The notes under the pieces: model-generated
What the model saw: only the letters and a program-made list of their open reading frames with translations
What the model was told of the DNA's origin: nothing
Database searches by the model: none
In this document: piece by piece, positions 1-6,980 of the stretch
Layout: every line of letters starts with the position of its first letter
Numbering within the stretch: the stretch's first letter is position 1
Source of the DNA: an uncultured Oscillospiraceae bacterium
Lineage (GTDB): Bacteria > Bacillota > Clostridia > Oscillospirales > Oscillospiraceae
Assembly: GCA_934659415.1 (NCBI GenBank)
Contig: CAKUHW010000017.1
Coordinates: forward strand, 1 to 10,193
Length of the DNA: 10,193 bases
Reading direction: 5' to 3'
Program-made: the position numbers and the translations under genes

Positions 1-557
1 GCCGCCCTGGCCTGGACCTTCTCGTGGATCTCCAGCACCGCCTGCTCCAGGCTGCGGTCGTCCCGCTCCCCGGCCAGGGCGTCCACCAGGGCGGCGAAGC
101 CGGTGTCCCCCGGGAGGGCGGCATAGCGCCGCTCCAGCACCTCCTCCAGCGCCTGGGCGCGCAGCTCGTCCCGCTCCGCTTCCTCGCACACGCGCATGTC
201 CGGATCCAGCCCGGCCAGATGTCCCCACTGGCGGAGGAAGTTCAGGCAGAAGGCGTCCACGGTGCAGATCTGCGCCTGGTAGACCCGGGCGGCGCTGCGC
301 CGCAGGTGCCTGTCCCCCGGCCGCAGGGTCAGCCGCTCCTGAATGGCCGCGGAGATCCGCTCCCGCAGCTCTGCCGCGGCGGCGTTGGTGAAGGTGATGA
401 CCAGGAAGCGGTCGATATCGTACCCCTGCTCCACATAACCCATAAGCCGCTCCACCAGCACGCGGGTCTTGCCGGAGCCGGCGGCGGCGGACACCAGCAG
501 GGTCCCGCCCCGGTCCTCCACGGCGGCCTGCTGCTCCTGTGTCAGCGCAAAGGCCAT
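1..557 (-). CDS. addA: AddA, ATP-dependent helicase/nuclease subunit A (N-terminal part, cut by window edge)
   Basis: This is the UvrD/Rep-type (SF1A) helicase and nuclease subunit of AddAB, which resects double-strand breaks and prepares 3' ends for RecA. Only 185 codons are inside the window; family members are usually about 1200 residues. Visible are an N-terminal Q-motif-like stretch (LTQEQQAAVE, residues 5-14), a textbook Walker A (SAAAGSGKT, about 23-31), motif Ia (ITFTNAAAAELRERI, about 53-67) and the QICTVDAFCLNFLRQWG segment typical of AddA. The ATG at 557-555 is chosen because AGGAGG lies at 570-565, exactly 7 nt upstream, inside the end of addB. Only 2 nt separate the addB stop (562-560) from this start, so translation is probably coupled. 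The C-terminal RecB-like nuclease lies outside the window and cannot be judged. Confidence 0.95.
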   Translation of the reverse strand, partial: MAFALTQEQQAAVEDRGGTLLVSAAAGSGKTRVLVERLMGYVEQGYDIDRFLVITFTNAAAAELRERISAAIQERLTLRPGDRHLRRSAARVYQAQICTVDAFCLNFLRQWGHLAGLDPDMRVCEEAERDELRAQALEEVLERRYAALPGDTGFAALVDALAGERDDRSLEQAVLEIHEKVQARA

Positions 558-559
558 GG

Positions 560-3500
560 TCACTCCTCCTTTCGCCGGGCCATCCAGGCCCAGAATTCCC
601 CGGCGCTCACGCTGCGCCGCCGGCGCAGACTGTCGCCGCAGTCCGGCTCAAAGTGGCAGGCCGTCCGGTAGTCGCACCAGCGGCAGGCGTTGTGTTCGCC
701 GTCGTGCCAGTAGGGGTCCGCGGCGATGTTGCCCCCCGCCAGTTCCCCGGCGGCAGCGCGCAGGGCGTCGTCGATATAGGCGCTCAGCTGCGCCATCTGC
801 TCCCCGCTCACCAGATAGTCGCCCCGGCCGCGCCCCTCTCCCACGGGCAGAAAACGGTACGCCCCCTCCGTGTGTTCCATGGCGGCCAGCACCGCCTCAT
901 CATTCAGCACCAGGCCTTGGCGGCGCAGCAGGCGGCTGCGCCCGGCCTCCACCGCCTCGTCAGTCATGGCGCGCTCTCCGTCCAGCACCGGCGTGCGGGC
1001 GGGCACGTAAAGCACCCCCGCCGGAACGATCTCCCCGGGGCCCAGCACCGCGCCGCCATACCGCTGCAGGGCAAAGAGGTAGAGCAGCATCTGCAGGCCC
1101 CGGCCGTCCTCCACATCGGAGAAGTCGAAGCTCTTTTTTCCCGTCTTGTAATCCACCACCCGCAGGTAGCGCTTTCCGTCGTGCTCCCACTGGTCCAGCC
1201 GGTCCACAAAACCGGTGAGACTCAGGCGCACACCGTTTTCCGCCTCCACCGGCGGCAGTTCCTTGCCCCGGCCGAAGCCCAGCTCAAAGCGGACCGGCTC
1301 GAAGTCAGAGGCGGCCAGCTCCGCCGTGACGCTGTCCACCACGGCAAAGGCGGTCTCCTTCATGCGCGCGAACATGCAGCGCAACCGGGCGCTCTCTCCC
1401 TCCAACCCGGCCAGCACCTCCCGCTGGTAGCGCTCCGCCGCCTCCGCCGCCATGGTGCGGCGCAGGGCGTCCTGCCGGGCCAGCGCGGCCACGCCGCCCG
1501 CCTCCTTCGCCCGGCCCAGCACCTCCTCCAGCACCGCGTGGACAAAGGTGCCGTAATCCGCCGCCCGGAAGGCGGCCTGCTGCCGGGCCTTCGCATCCAG
1601 ACCGAAGCGCATGAAGTAGCCGAAGTGGCAGGCGTTCAGCTGGTCCAGCCTGGTGGCGGACATCCCCACCGTGGCCCCGTACAGCAGCCGGACGCCCGCG
1701 GGGCTCAGGCTGCCCCGCCGCCAGACGGCCGCACGGACCACCCGCGCTGTCCGCGCCTCATACCCGGGCACACTCTCCAGTGCCGACGCCAGGCGCGGGC
1801 TGCGGCAGGCCAGCTCCAGCGCCGGGGCGGGCGCCGCCAGGCGGCTCTCCCCCGCCCGCACCGGCGGCTCCTCCGGAAAGAGGGCGTCCAGCCGCTGCCA
1901 GAGCATGCAGGGCAGCCGCGCCTCTCCCGCGGCGTCCGCCGCGGCATAGCTGAGGTACAGCCGCTCTCTCGGTATGGCGCAGGTCTCATAGGCGATGGAA
2001 AATTCCCGGCGGAGCTTGTCCTCCTGCCGGGGGGCCAGCTCCACCTCCTGCAGGGCCAGCAGGTCCCGGTCCTGGTCGGAGAACAGGCCGGGGGCGGGGG
2101 CGCAGTCGGGCACGGAGGCGCTGTCCGCCCCCAGGAAGAAGAGCACCCGTACCTCCCGGAAGGCCAGCCGGGGCGCTTCCCCTACGGTGACCCGGTCCAG
2201 CGCCACCGGAATGGCCCCCACATCATACTGGGAGAGCACCAGAGAGAACAGCCGGGAGAACTCCTCCAGCTCCAGCTCGGCGTCCCCCAGCAGCAGGGCG
2301 CACTGCTCCAGGGCGCTGGACAGGATGCTCCACAGCTGGCGGTACTGGGCGGCGGTGTTCAGGTCTCCCCGGGTCTCCAGGGCGGCCACCCGTCCGGCCA
2401 GCCTGCGGGGCAGGTCGATGCGCTCCAGCAGACGGTACACCGCCAGGGCCCGGCCCCGGCCGGTGCGGTCCGGATCCCGGCGCAGCTCCTCCAGCGGGGC
2501 GATGGCCCGGCGGCGCAGGGCGTCCAGCTGCGCCACCCGGGCGCGCTGCTCCTCGGTGAAGGGCAGGCCGTAGCCCTCGGGGTGCATGTCCCAGGGCCGC
2601 TCCCTGGTCCAGGCGCTCCCCCGCAGATCCCAGGTGAGCACATAGTTTTCCAGCCTGTCCCGCTCGTCCTCCGTCAGGTCGGTCAGGCCGGACTTGAAAT
2701 AGCGAAACAGCTCTTCGTAGGGATAGTCCTGTGCCGCAGCGGCCAGGGCGGAGGTCACCAGGGCCAGCACCGGCTTTTGGAGCACGTCCTCCATCTCCGC
2801 ACGGAACACCGGGATCCCATAGCGGGCAAACACGCTGTCGATGAGCTCGCCGTACCGGTCCAGCCTGCGGGCGCACAGGGCGACGTCCCGGCAGCGCAGC
2901 CCGCCCCGCAGCAGTCTGCGTACCTCGGCGGCGGCCCACTCCACCTCCCGGCGGGGGTCGGATGCCTCCACCCGGCGGACCGCGCAGGGTCCCTTCCAGG
3001 GCTCCGGCAGGGGACCGAACAGATTTTGCTCCAGAAAGCGCAGGGAGGGGACCGCCTTCTCCCAGCCGGAGAGGGTCTCCTCCTCTGCCGGGACGCCACG
3101 GCGGAGCAGCTCGCCCTTCAGGCGGCGCCCTGCCCGGCGGGCAGAGGCAAAGATCCCCGCAGGGTCCTCCCCCTCGCCGCCGTTCAGGCAGACCGTCACC
3201 GGACAGAGCCCGGCCAGCGTCAGCACCACCTGCTCCTCCTGGGGCGTAAAGTCGGTAAAGCCGTGGAGAAAGATCTCCCTCGACTGCGCCCAGGTGCACT
3301 CCCGCAGCTGCTGCGCCAGCCGGTCCAGGCGACTGCGGGGATCCGCCGCGCTCTCGGCGCACAGGGCCTCATAGGCCGCGTAGATCAGTCCGATATCCCG
3401 CCACTTGTCCCCCTGGCGGCCGCCGGCCGCCTCGCCGGCGGACATCAGAGCCCGGGGCGTCACCTGATAGCTGCGGCACTCGTCCAGCGTGGCCAGCAAT

Positions 3501-3847
3501 CCGGTGAGAAAGGCCGGCTTCCGGGAGGGAGTGCGGTAGAGCCGCAGGGCGTCCGCCACCTGGCGCATGGCCCGGTACAGCAGCAGCATCCGCCCGCCGC
3601 TGTCCAGCACAGGGGCCGCGCCGCCCCCCAGCAGATCGTTCAGCCGTCCGGCCAGGCGGGTGAAGGAGAGCACCTCACAGCAGGCGCAGGAGCGGGGACC
3701 CAGGGCGGCGCACAGCGCCCGCTCGCTCTCATGAGAGTATTGCTCCGGCACCAGCAGCACCCGGTTTGGGGCGGAGCTCTCTCCCATCCGCCCGAGCACC
3801 GCCCGGCGGCTGTCCTGCCCCGCCCGGGCATACAGAAGCTTCAGCAT
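560..3847 (-). CDS. addB: AddB, ATP-dependent helicase/deoxyribonuclease subunit B
   Basis: This is the second subunit of the AddAB break-processing complex; in the family its RecB-type nuclease cuts the strand opposite the one cut by AddA. The 1095-residue product is close to the usual 1100-1170. The nuclease core is visible as GFVDRLD (D882, D885) followed by VVDYKTG (D899, K901), the acidic/lysine metal site of RecB-family nucleases. Four cysteines in the family's iron-sulfur pattern are present: C740 (in NACHFGYF) and C1055, C1058, C1064 (CRWCDYRTAC), which pin the nuclease domain. The N-terminus (LLYARAGQDSR, residues 4-14) aligns with the Walker A of AddB relatives but lacks the GKT residues, so ATP binding at this site looks lost. 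The start at 3847 has GAGGGG at 3861-3856, 8 nt upstream. It follows gluQRS after 15 nt and precedes addA by 2 nt. Confidence 0.96.
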   Translation of the reverse strand: MLKLLYARAGQDSRRAVLGRMGESSAPNRVLLVPEQYSHESERALCAALGPRSCACCEVLSFTRLAGRLNDLLGGGAAPVLDSGGRMLLLYRAMRQVADALRLYRTPSRKPAFLTGLLATLDECRSYQVTPRALMSAGEAAGGRQGDKWRDIGLIYAAYEALCAESAADPRSRLDRLAQQLRECTWAQSREIFLHGFTDFTPQEEQVVLTLAGLCPVTVCLNGGEGEDPAGIFASARRAGRRLKGELLRRGVPAEEETLSGWEKAVPSLRFLEQNLFGPLPEPWKGPCAVRRVEASDPRREVEWAAAEVRRLLRGGLRCRDVALCARRLDRYGELIDSVFARYGIPVFRAEMEDVLQKPVLALVTSALAAAAQDYPYEELFRYFKSGLTDLTEDERDRLENYVLTWDLRGSAWTRERPWDMHPEGYGLPFTEEQRARVAQLDALRRRAIAPLEELRRDPDRTGRGRALAVYRLLERIDLPRRLAGRVAALETRGDLNTAAQYRQLWSILSSALEQCALLLGDAELELEEFSRLFSLVLSQYDVGAIPVALDRVTVGEAPRLAFREVRVLFFLGADSASVPDCAPAPGLFSDQDRDLLALQEVELAPRQEDKLRREFSIAYETCAIPRERLYLSYAAADAAGEARLPCMLWQRLDALFPEEPPVRAGESRLAAPAPALELACRSPRLASALESVPGYEARTARVVRAAVWRRGSLSPAGVRLLYGATVGMSATRLDQLNACHFGYFMRFGLDAKARQQAAFRAADYGTFVHAVLEEVLGRAKEAGGVAALARQDALRRTMAAEAAERYQREVLAGLEGESARLRCMFARMKETAFAVVDSVTAELAASDFEPVRFELGFGRGKELPPVEAENGVRLSLTGFVDRLDQWEHDGKRYLRVVDYKTGKKSFDFSDVEDGRGLQMLLYLFALQRYGGAVLGPGEIVPAGVLYVPARTPVLDGERAMTDEAVEAGRSRLLRRQGLVLNDEAVLAAMEHTEGAYRFLPVGEGRGRGDYLVSGEQMAQLSAYIDDALRAAAGELAGGNIAADPYWHDGEHNACRWCDYRTACHFEPDCGDSLRRRRSVSAGEFWAWMARRKEE

Positions 3848-3862
3848 CGCCCTCGCCCCTCT

Positions 3863-4795
3863 CTATGTATGATCGGACAGACCGTCCGCCGGAATGTCCG
3901 TCCGGGGCACCCGGGACCAGTCAAAGCCGTCGGTCAGCTCCCGCAGGGACACCGGCTCCGGCCGGTCCAGCTGCCCTGCCAGGCAGCCCAGCACGCCCAG
4001 CAGCTCCTCCGGGGTATACCGCAGGCGCAGCGCCCCCATGTCCAGATCGCCGTCCCGCTTGGACAGCCGCCGCCCTGCTCTGTCCACCAGCAGCGGCACA
4101 TGGCAGAACACCGGGGGCTCATAGCCCAGAACGCTGTGCAGCCAGACCTGCCGGGGGGTGGAGGAGAGCAGGTCGCACCCCCGGACCACCCGGGTGACCC
4201 CCATGGCGGCGTCGTCCGCCACCACGGCCAGCTGGTAGGCCCACACGCCGTCAGAGCGGCGGATCAGATAGTCACCGCAGTCCCGGCGCAGGTTCTCCCC
4301 GCAGGGGCCCATATGCTCCTCCTTCGCCTCCACCCAGCGGTCGGGCACACGCAGGCGCCAGGCACAGCCGGCACGGATCAGCGCCGCCTGCTCTCCGGGG
4401 GAGAGTGCGGCACAGGGGCAGGCGCCCGCCCCATGCCCCTCGCCCCGGTGGGGTGCGCTTGCCGCCAGCCGCTGCGAGCGGGTGCACCGGCAGGGGTATA
4501 CCAGGTCCATGGCGCGCAGCCGCTCAAAGGCCGCGCGGTCAGGCTCCCCCCGGCAGGACTGCATCCAGTCCGGCTCCAGGCCCCCCTCGTCCCAGTCCAG
4601 ACCCAGCCAGCGCAGATCCTCCAGCAGCAGCGCCGCCTTCTCCCTGCTGCACCGGTCCGGGTCCAGGTCCTCGATGCGCAGGAGCATCACACCGCCCCGG
4701 CTGCGCACGTCCAGCCAGGCCAGAAGGGCTGAAAACAGATTTCCCAGGTGCATCCGCCCGCTGGGGCTGGGCGCAAAGCGTCCGCGAACCGTCAT
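3863..4795 (-). CDS. gluQRS: Glutamyl-Q tRNA(Asp) synthetase
   Basis: This is a truncated glutamyl-tRNA synthetase paralogue that, by family knowledge, activates glutamate and attaches it to queuosine at position 34 of tRNA(Asp), with no anticodon-binding domain. The product has 310 residues, matching the family (about 290-310) and far shorter than GltX. The class I signature is present: FAPSPSGRMHLGN (residues 7-19, HIGH-like MHLG) and a KMSKS-type loop RLSKRDGD (K246). A zinc-site region has C102-x-C104 and, after an expanded loop, C126-P-C128; the tyrosine ligand of the usual CxC...YxxxC pattern is not evident. I chose the ATG at 4795 because AAAGGAGA sits at 4810-4803, 7 nt upstream, and the family's N-terminus begins there. 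A longer in-frame start at 4903 would run through the ftsZ terminator. It probably heads a gluQRS-addB-addA operon; I see no convincing promoter in the 60 nt after that terminator. Confidence 0.93.
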   Translation of the reverse strand: MTVRGRFAPSPSGRMHLGNLFSALLAWLDVRSRGGVMLLRIEDLDPDRCSREKAALLLEDLRWLGLDWDEGGLEPDWMQSCRGEPDRAAFERLRAMDLVYPCRCTRSQRLAASAPHRGEGHGAGACPCAALSPGEQAALIRAGCAWRLRVPDRWVEAKEEHMGPCGENLRRDCGDYLIRRSDGVWAYQLAVVADDAAMGVTRVVRGCDLLSSTPRQVWLHSVLGYEPPVFCHVPLLVDRAGRRLSKRDGDLDMGALRLRYTPEELLGVLGCLAGQLDRPEPVSLRELTDGFDWSRVPRTDIPADGLSDHT

Positions 4796-4855
4796 GCGCA
4801 GGTCTCCTTTCTCAGACGGGCCGCACTTTGATCCGGTCCGCCCGCTTTTTCCCAT

Positions 4856-4889
4856 AAAAGGACCGCCGCCGCAGAGTGCGGCGGCGGTC
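4856..4889 (-). terminator. Intrinsic terminator after ftsZ
   Basis: A perfect 13-bp GC-rich inverted repeat (4861-4873 and 4877-4889) with a 3-nt loop lies 13 nt after the ftsZ stop. On the minus strand it is followed by C then TTTT (4859-4856). The short U tract suggests partial rather than complete termination, so some readthrough into gluQRS is possible. There is no T run on the plus side, so it acts only on minus-strand transcription. Confidence 0.8.
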
Positions 4890-4902
4890 ACAGCAGACAG
4901 CA

Positions 4903-6018
4903 TTACTTCTTATTGAAGATCTTGAAAATATCCTCGAAGGGATCGCTCTCCGGGGGCTCCTTTTCGTCCTCCGCCAGGGGCGTGGGCGGGACCACGCCGC
5001 CGACTCCCTCGGGCACGCAGTCGGGCTTGTCCTCCTTCTTCGTGCCGGGGGCGGGATTGGCCACGCCGCCGAAGCCGGTGGCGATCACCGTGACCCGGAT
5101 CTCATCCTGGAGGGTCTCGTCAAAGGCGGCGCCCATCATGAACAGCGCGTCGGGGTCGGCCACCTCCTTGACCATGTTGGCGGCGATCTCCACCTCGTCC
5201 AGGCCGATGTCCATGGGGCCGGTGATGTTGACAATGATGCCCTTGGCGCCCTGGATGGAGGTCTCCAGCAGGGGGCTGTTGATGGCAATGCGGGTGGCCT
5301 CCTCGGCCTTGTTCTTGCCGGCGGCGCGGCCCACGCCCATGTGGGCAAGGCCCGCGTCCTTCATCACTGCGGTGACGTCGGCAAAGTCCAGGTTGATGAG
5401 GCCCGTGGTGGTGATCAGATCGGAGATGGACTGCACCGCCTGGCGCAGCACGTCGTCCGCGATGGAAAAGGCGTTGGCAAAGGTGATCTTCTCGTCGGTG
5501 GCGTACTGGAGCCGGTCGTTGGGGATGATAACAAGGGAATCCACCTTGGAGCGCAGCTCCTCGATGCCCTTCTGGGCGGCCTCCATCCGGCGGCGGCCCT
5601 CAAAGGTGAAGGGCTTGGTGACCACGCCCACGGTGAGAATGCCCTTTTCCTTGGCGATCTCCGCCACCACGGGGGCGGCCCCCGTCCCCGTGCCGCCGCC
5701 CATGCCGGCCGTTACGAACACCATATCCGTCCCGTCCAGAATGGCTGCGATCTGCTCCTTGCTCTCCTTGGCGGACTCGCGCCCCACCTCCGGGTTGGCC
5801 CCCGCGCCCTTGCCGCCGGTGAGCTTTTCCCCGATGGGCAGCTTCTGGGTGGCCCGGGAGGCGTTGAGGCACTGCCGGTCCGTATTGATGGCGATAAACT
5901 CGATGCCCTGCATGCCGGAGCTCACCATGCGGTTGACCACGTTGTTGCCGCCGCCGCCGACCCCGATCACCTTCAGCACGTCACCGTTCTTCACGGAAGT
6001 ATCCATTGAAAAAGCCAT
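4903..6018 (-). CDS. ftsZ: Cell division protein FtsZ
   Basis: This is the tubulin-like GTPase that polymerises into the Z-ring at midcell and recruits the divisome. The 371-residue product has the nucleotide-binding [13 protein letters not shown] near the N-terminus, the tubulin signature GGGTGTG (residues 107-113) and the T7 synergy loop NLDFADV (209-215) that completes the GTPase site of the next subunit. The globular core ends near residue 318 and is followed by a short 53-residue tail. The tail ends in [13 protein letters not shown], not the classical DIPTFLRNR-like peptide that binds FtsA, ZipA, SepF and EzrA. I chose the ATG at 6018 because AGGAGGG at 6032-6026 is 7 nt upstream; an in-frame ATG at 6042 would put that site inside the gene. 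The gene has its own promoter in the ftsQ-ftsZ spacer and a terminator directly after it. No ftsA precedes it. Confidence 0.98.
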   Translation of the reverse strand: MAFSMDTSVKNGDVLKVIGVGGGGNNVVNRMVSSGMQGIEFIAINTDRQCLNASRATQKLPIGEKLTGGKGAGANPEVGRESAKESKEQIAAILDGTDMVFVTAGMGGGTGTGAAPVVAEIAKEKGILTVGVVTKPFTFEGRRRMEAAQKGIEELRSKVDSLVIIPNDRLQYATDEKITFANAFSIADDVLRQAVQSISDLITTTGLINLDFADVTAVMKDAGLAHMGVGRAAGKNKAEEATRIAINSPLLETSIQGAKGIIVNITGPMDIGLDEVEIAANMVKEVADPDALFMMGAAFDETLQDEIRVTVIATGFGGVANPAPGTKKEDKPDCVPEGVGGVVPPTPLAEDEKEPPESDPFEDIFKIFNKK

Positions 6019-6055
6019 ACGCCGGCCCTCCTGTATCAGCAAATTGTGCCCGAGC

Positions 6056-6088
6056 GCGGCGCCCGCCCCCTTGCAGAGGCTGCGCCGC
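6056..6088 (-). other. Predicted stem-loop in the ftsZ mRNA leader
   Basis: Between the predicted ftsZ transcription start and its ribosome site there is a 7-bp perfect GC stem (6056-6062 with 6082-6088, loop 19 nt). A smaller hairpin, GCAG-AGG-CTGC (6073-6083, plus-strand reading), shares two bases with the outer stem, so the two cannot both form fully. The stem lies about 24 nt upstream of the AGGAGGG ribosome site and does not hide it. The structure could be a chance result of high GC. Confidence 0.35.
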
Positions 6089-6123
6089 CGGTCCGCACGC
6101 TTTTGTCAAGTACTATATTTTGT

Positions 6124-6152
6124 ATTGTATCCGTTTTCCCCCATGGGGTCAA
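6124..6152 (-). promoter_or_regulatory. Sigma-A-type promoter driving ftsZ
   Basis: On the minus strand, TTGACC (-35, 6152-6147) and TACAAT (-10, 6129-6124) are separated by exactly 17 nt, each 5 of 6 to consensus. They sit in an AT-rich stretch within an otherwise GC-rich region, just after ftsQ. Transcription would start near 6117, leaving a leader of about 100 nt before the ftsZ ATG at 6018. This would let ftsZ be transcribed independently of the upstream cell-wall genes. Confidence 0.8.
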
Positions 6153-6194
6153 TAGAAAAAGGAAACTTTTTTGCCTTTTCCCGCAGGAAATGCC

Positions 6195-6953
6195 TCAGCC
6201 CGCCCGCCGGAAGATGACCTCGCCCTCCCGGACGGTGAAATCGAAGGTCCCCGGCTCATCCTTCGGCATCTTTTCGCTCTCCAGCGCCTTTTGCAGCAGC
6301 CGGAGCATCCGGTCGTAATCGCCCCCCCGGGGGAGCTTCAGGTCATAGATATCCCAGTGCAGGGTCATGGAGGCGGAGGCCGCGCAGTCCAGACTGACTG
6401 CCTGTTCCAGCATGGAACGGTCCTCCAGCGCCGTCAGCAGCGCCAGCACATACTCCAGCGTACCCTCGCTGCCCTCCTTCACCTGGAGGGTGCCGCCGGC
6501 GTAAGGCGCCACCGCCTGCAGCCCGGTGACGGACACCACGCTCCGGCCATCGTCCTCCTCCAGCACCTTGCCCTTGGAGGAGATGAGCCAGCGGCCGCCG
6601 GAGCTCTCCACCGATGCCGCCGCCACCCGCTCCGTGACAGACAGCAGCACCCGGTCGGGCAGGATGCGCCGGACGGATACCGACTCCACATAGGGCAGGC
6701 TGGTGCGGATGCTGCTGATGATCCGGCGCTTGGACAGAGCGATCAGGTTGCTGCCCCGCTGGATGCCGGAGGCCGCCTCCACCTCCTGGGCGGTGTAGCG
6801 GACGTTGCCCGACACCTCCACGGTGTGCACCCGGAAGAAGACCACGCAGGCAGCCGCCACCGCGGCGATCACCAGCAGGACAGACAGCAGCTTGTAAAGG
6901 CCGCTGAAGCGGCCCCGGCGCCTTCTCCGGCGGTGGCTGCGTTCCCGTGCCAT
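6195..6953 (-). CDS. ftsQ: Cell division protein FtsQ/DivIB
   Basis: This is a bitopic divisome protein that, with FtsL/DivIC and FtsB-type partners, links early and late division proteins and regulates septal peptidoglycan synthesis. The 252-residue product has the expected architecture: a very basic cytoplasmic N-terminus (HRRRRRR, residues 7-13), one membrane helix (about 20-40), then an extracytoplasmic POTRA domain beginning at VHTVEVSGN (42-50). That domain includes the family hallmark RRILPDRVLLSVTER, which ends near residue 106, and a beta-domain follows. The start at 6953 has a purine-rich GGAGGAAGAGG site just upstream. It lies 27 nt after murA, so the two are likely co-transcribed. 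In Bacillus subtilis divIB likewise sits in the dcw cluster near murG. After its stop comes a 176-nt spacer carrying the ftsZ promoter. Confidence 0.92.
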   Translation of the reverse strand: MARERSHRRRRRRGRFSGLYKLLSVLLVIAAVAAACVVFFRVHTVEVSGNVRYTAQEVEAASGIQRGSNLIALSKRRIISSIRTSLPYVESVSVRRILPDRVLLSVTERVAAASVESSGGRWLISSKGKVLEEDDGRSVVSVTGLQAVAPYAGGTLQVKEGSEGTLEYVLALLTALEDRSMLEQAVSLDCAASASMTLHWDIYDLKLPRGGDYDRMLRLLQKALESEKMPKDEPGTFDFTVREGEVIFRRAG

Positions 6954-6980
6954 GGTCCTCTTCCTCCTCTCTTTCGCATC

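Noticed and set aside
539..4732. A 1397-codon open frame on the plus strand opposite addB and gluQRS
   Set aside because: It is antisense to two genes with clear family motifs, has the low-complexity, Pro/Gln/His/Arg-rich composition of GC-rich shadow frames, and shows no recognisable domain.
4796..4903. Longer start for gluQRS at 4903
   Set aside because: The extension would translate the terminator hairpin and touch the ftsZ stop. The family N-terminus and an AAAGGAGA site 7 nt upstream support the start at 4795.
6104..6109. A perfect TTGACA on the minus strand upstream of ftsZ
   Set aside because: The positions 16-18 nt downstream are GC-rich with no -10-like hexamer. The promoter at 6124-6152 is far better.
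6155..6181. Possible weak terminator after ftsQ (GGAAA/TTTCC, then TTTTT on the minus strand)
   Set aside because: The stem is only 5 A/T-rich pairs with an 11-nt loop. It is too weak to call and could simply be the AT-rich upstream part of the ftsZ promoter.
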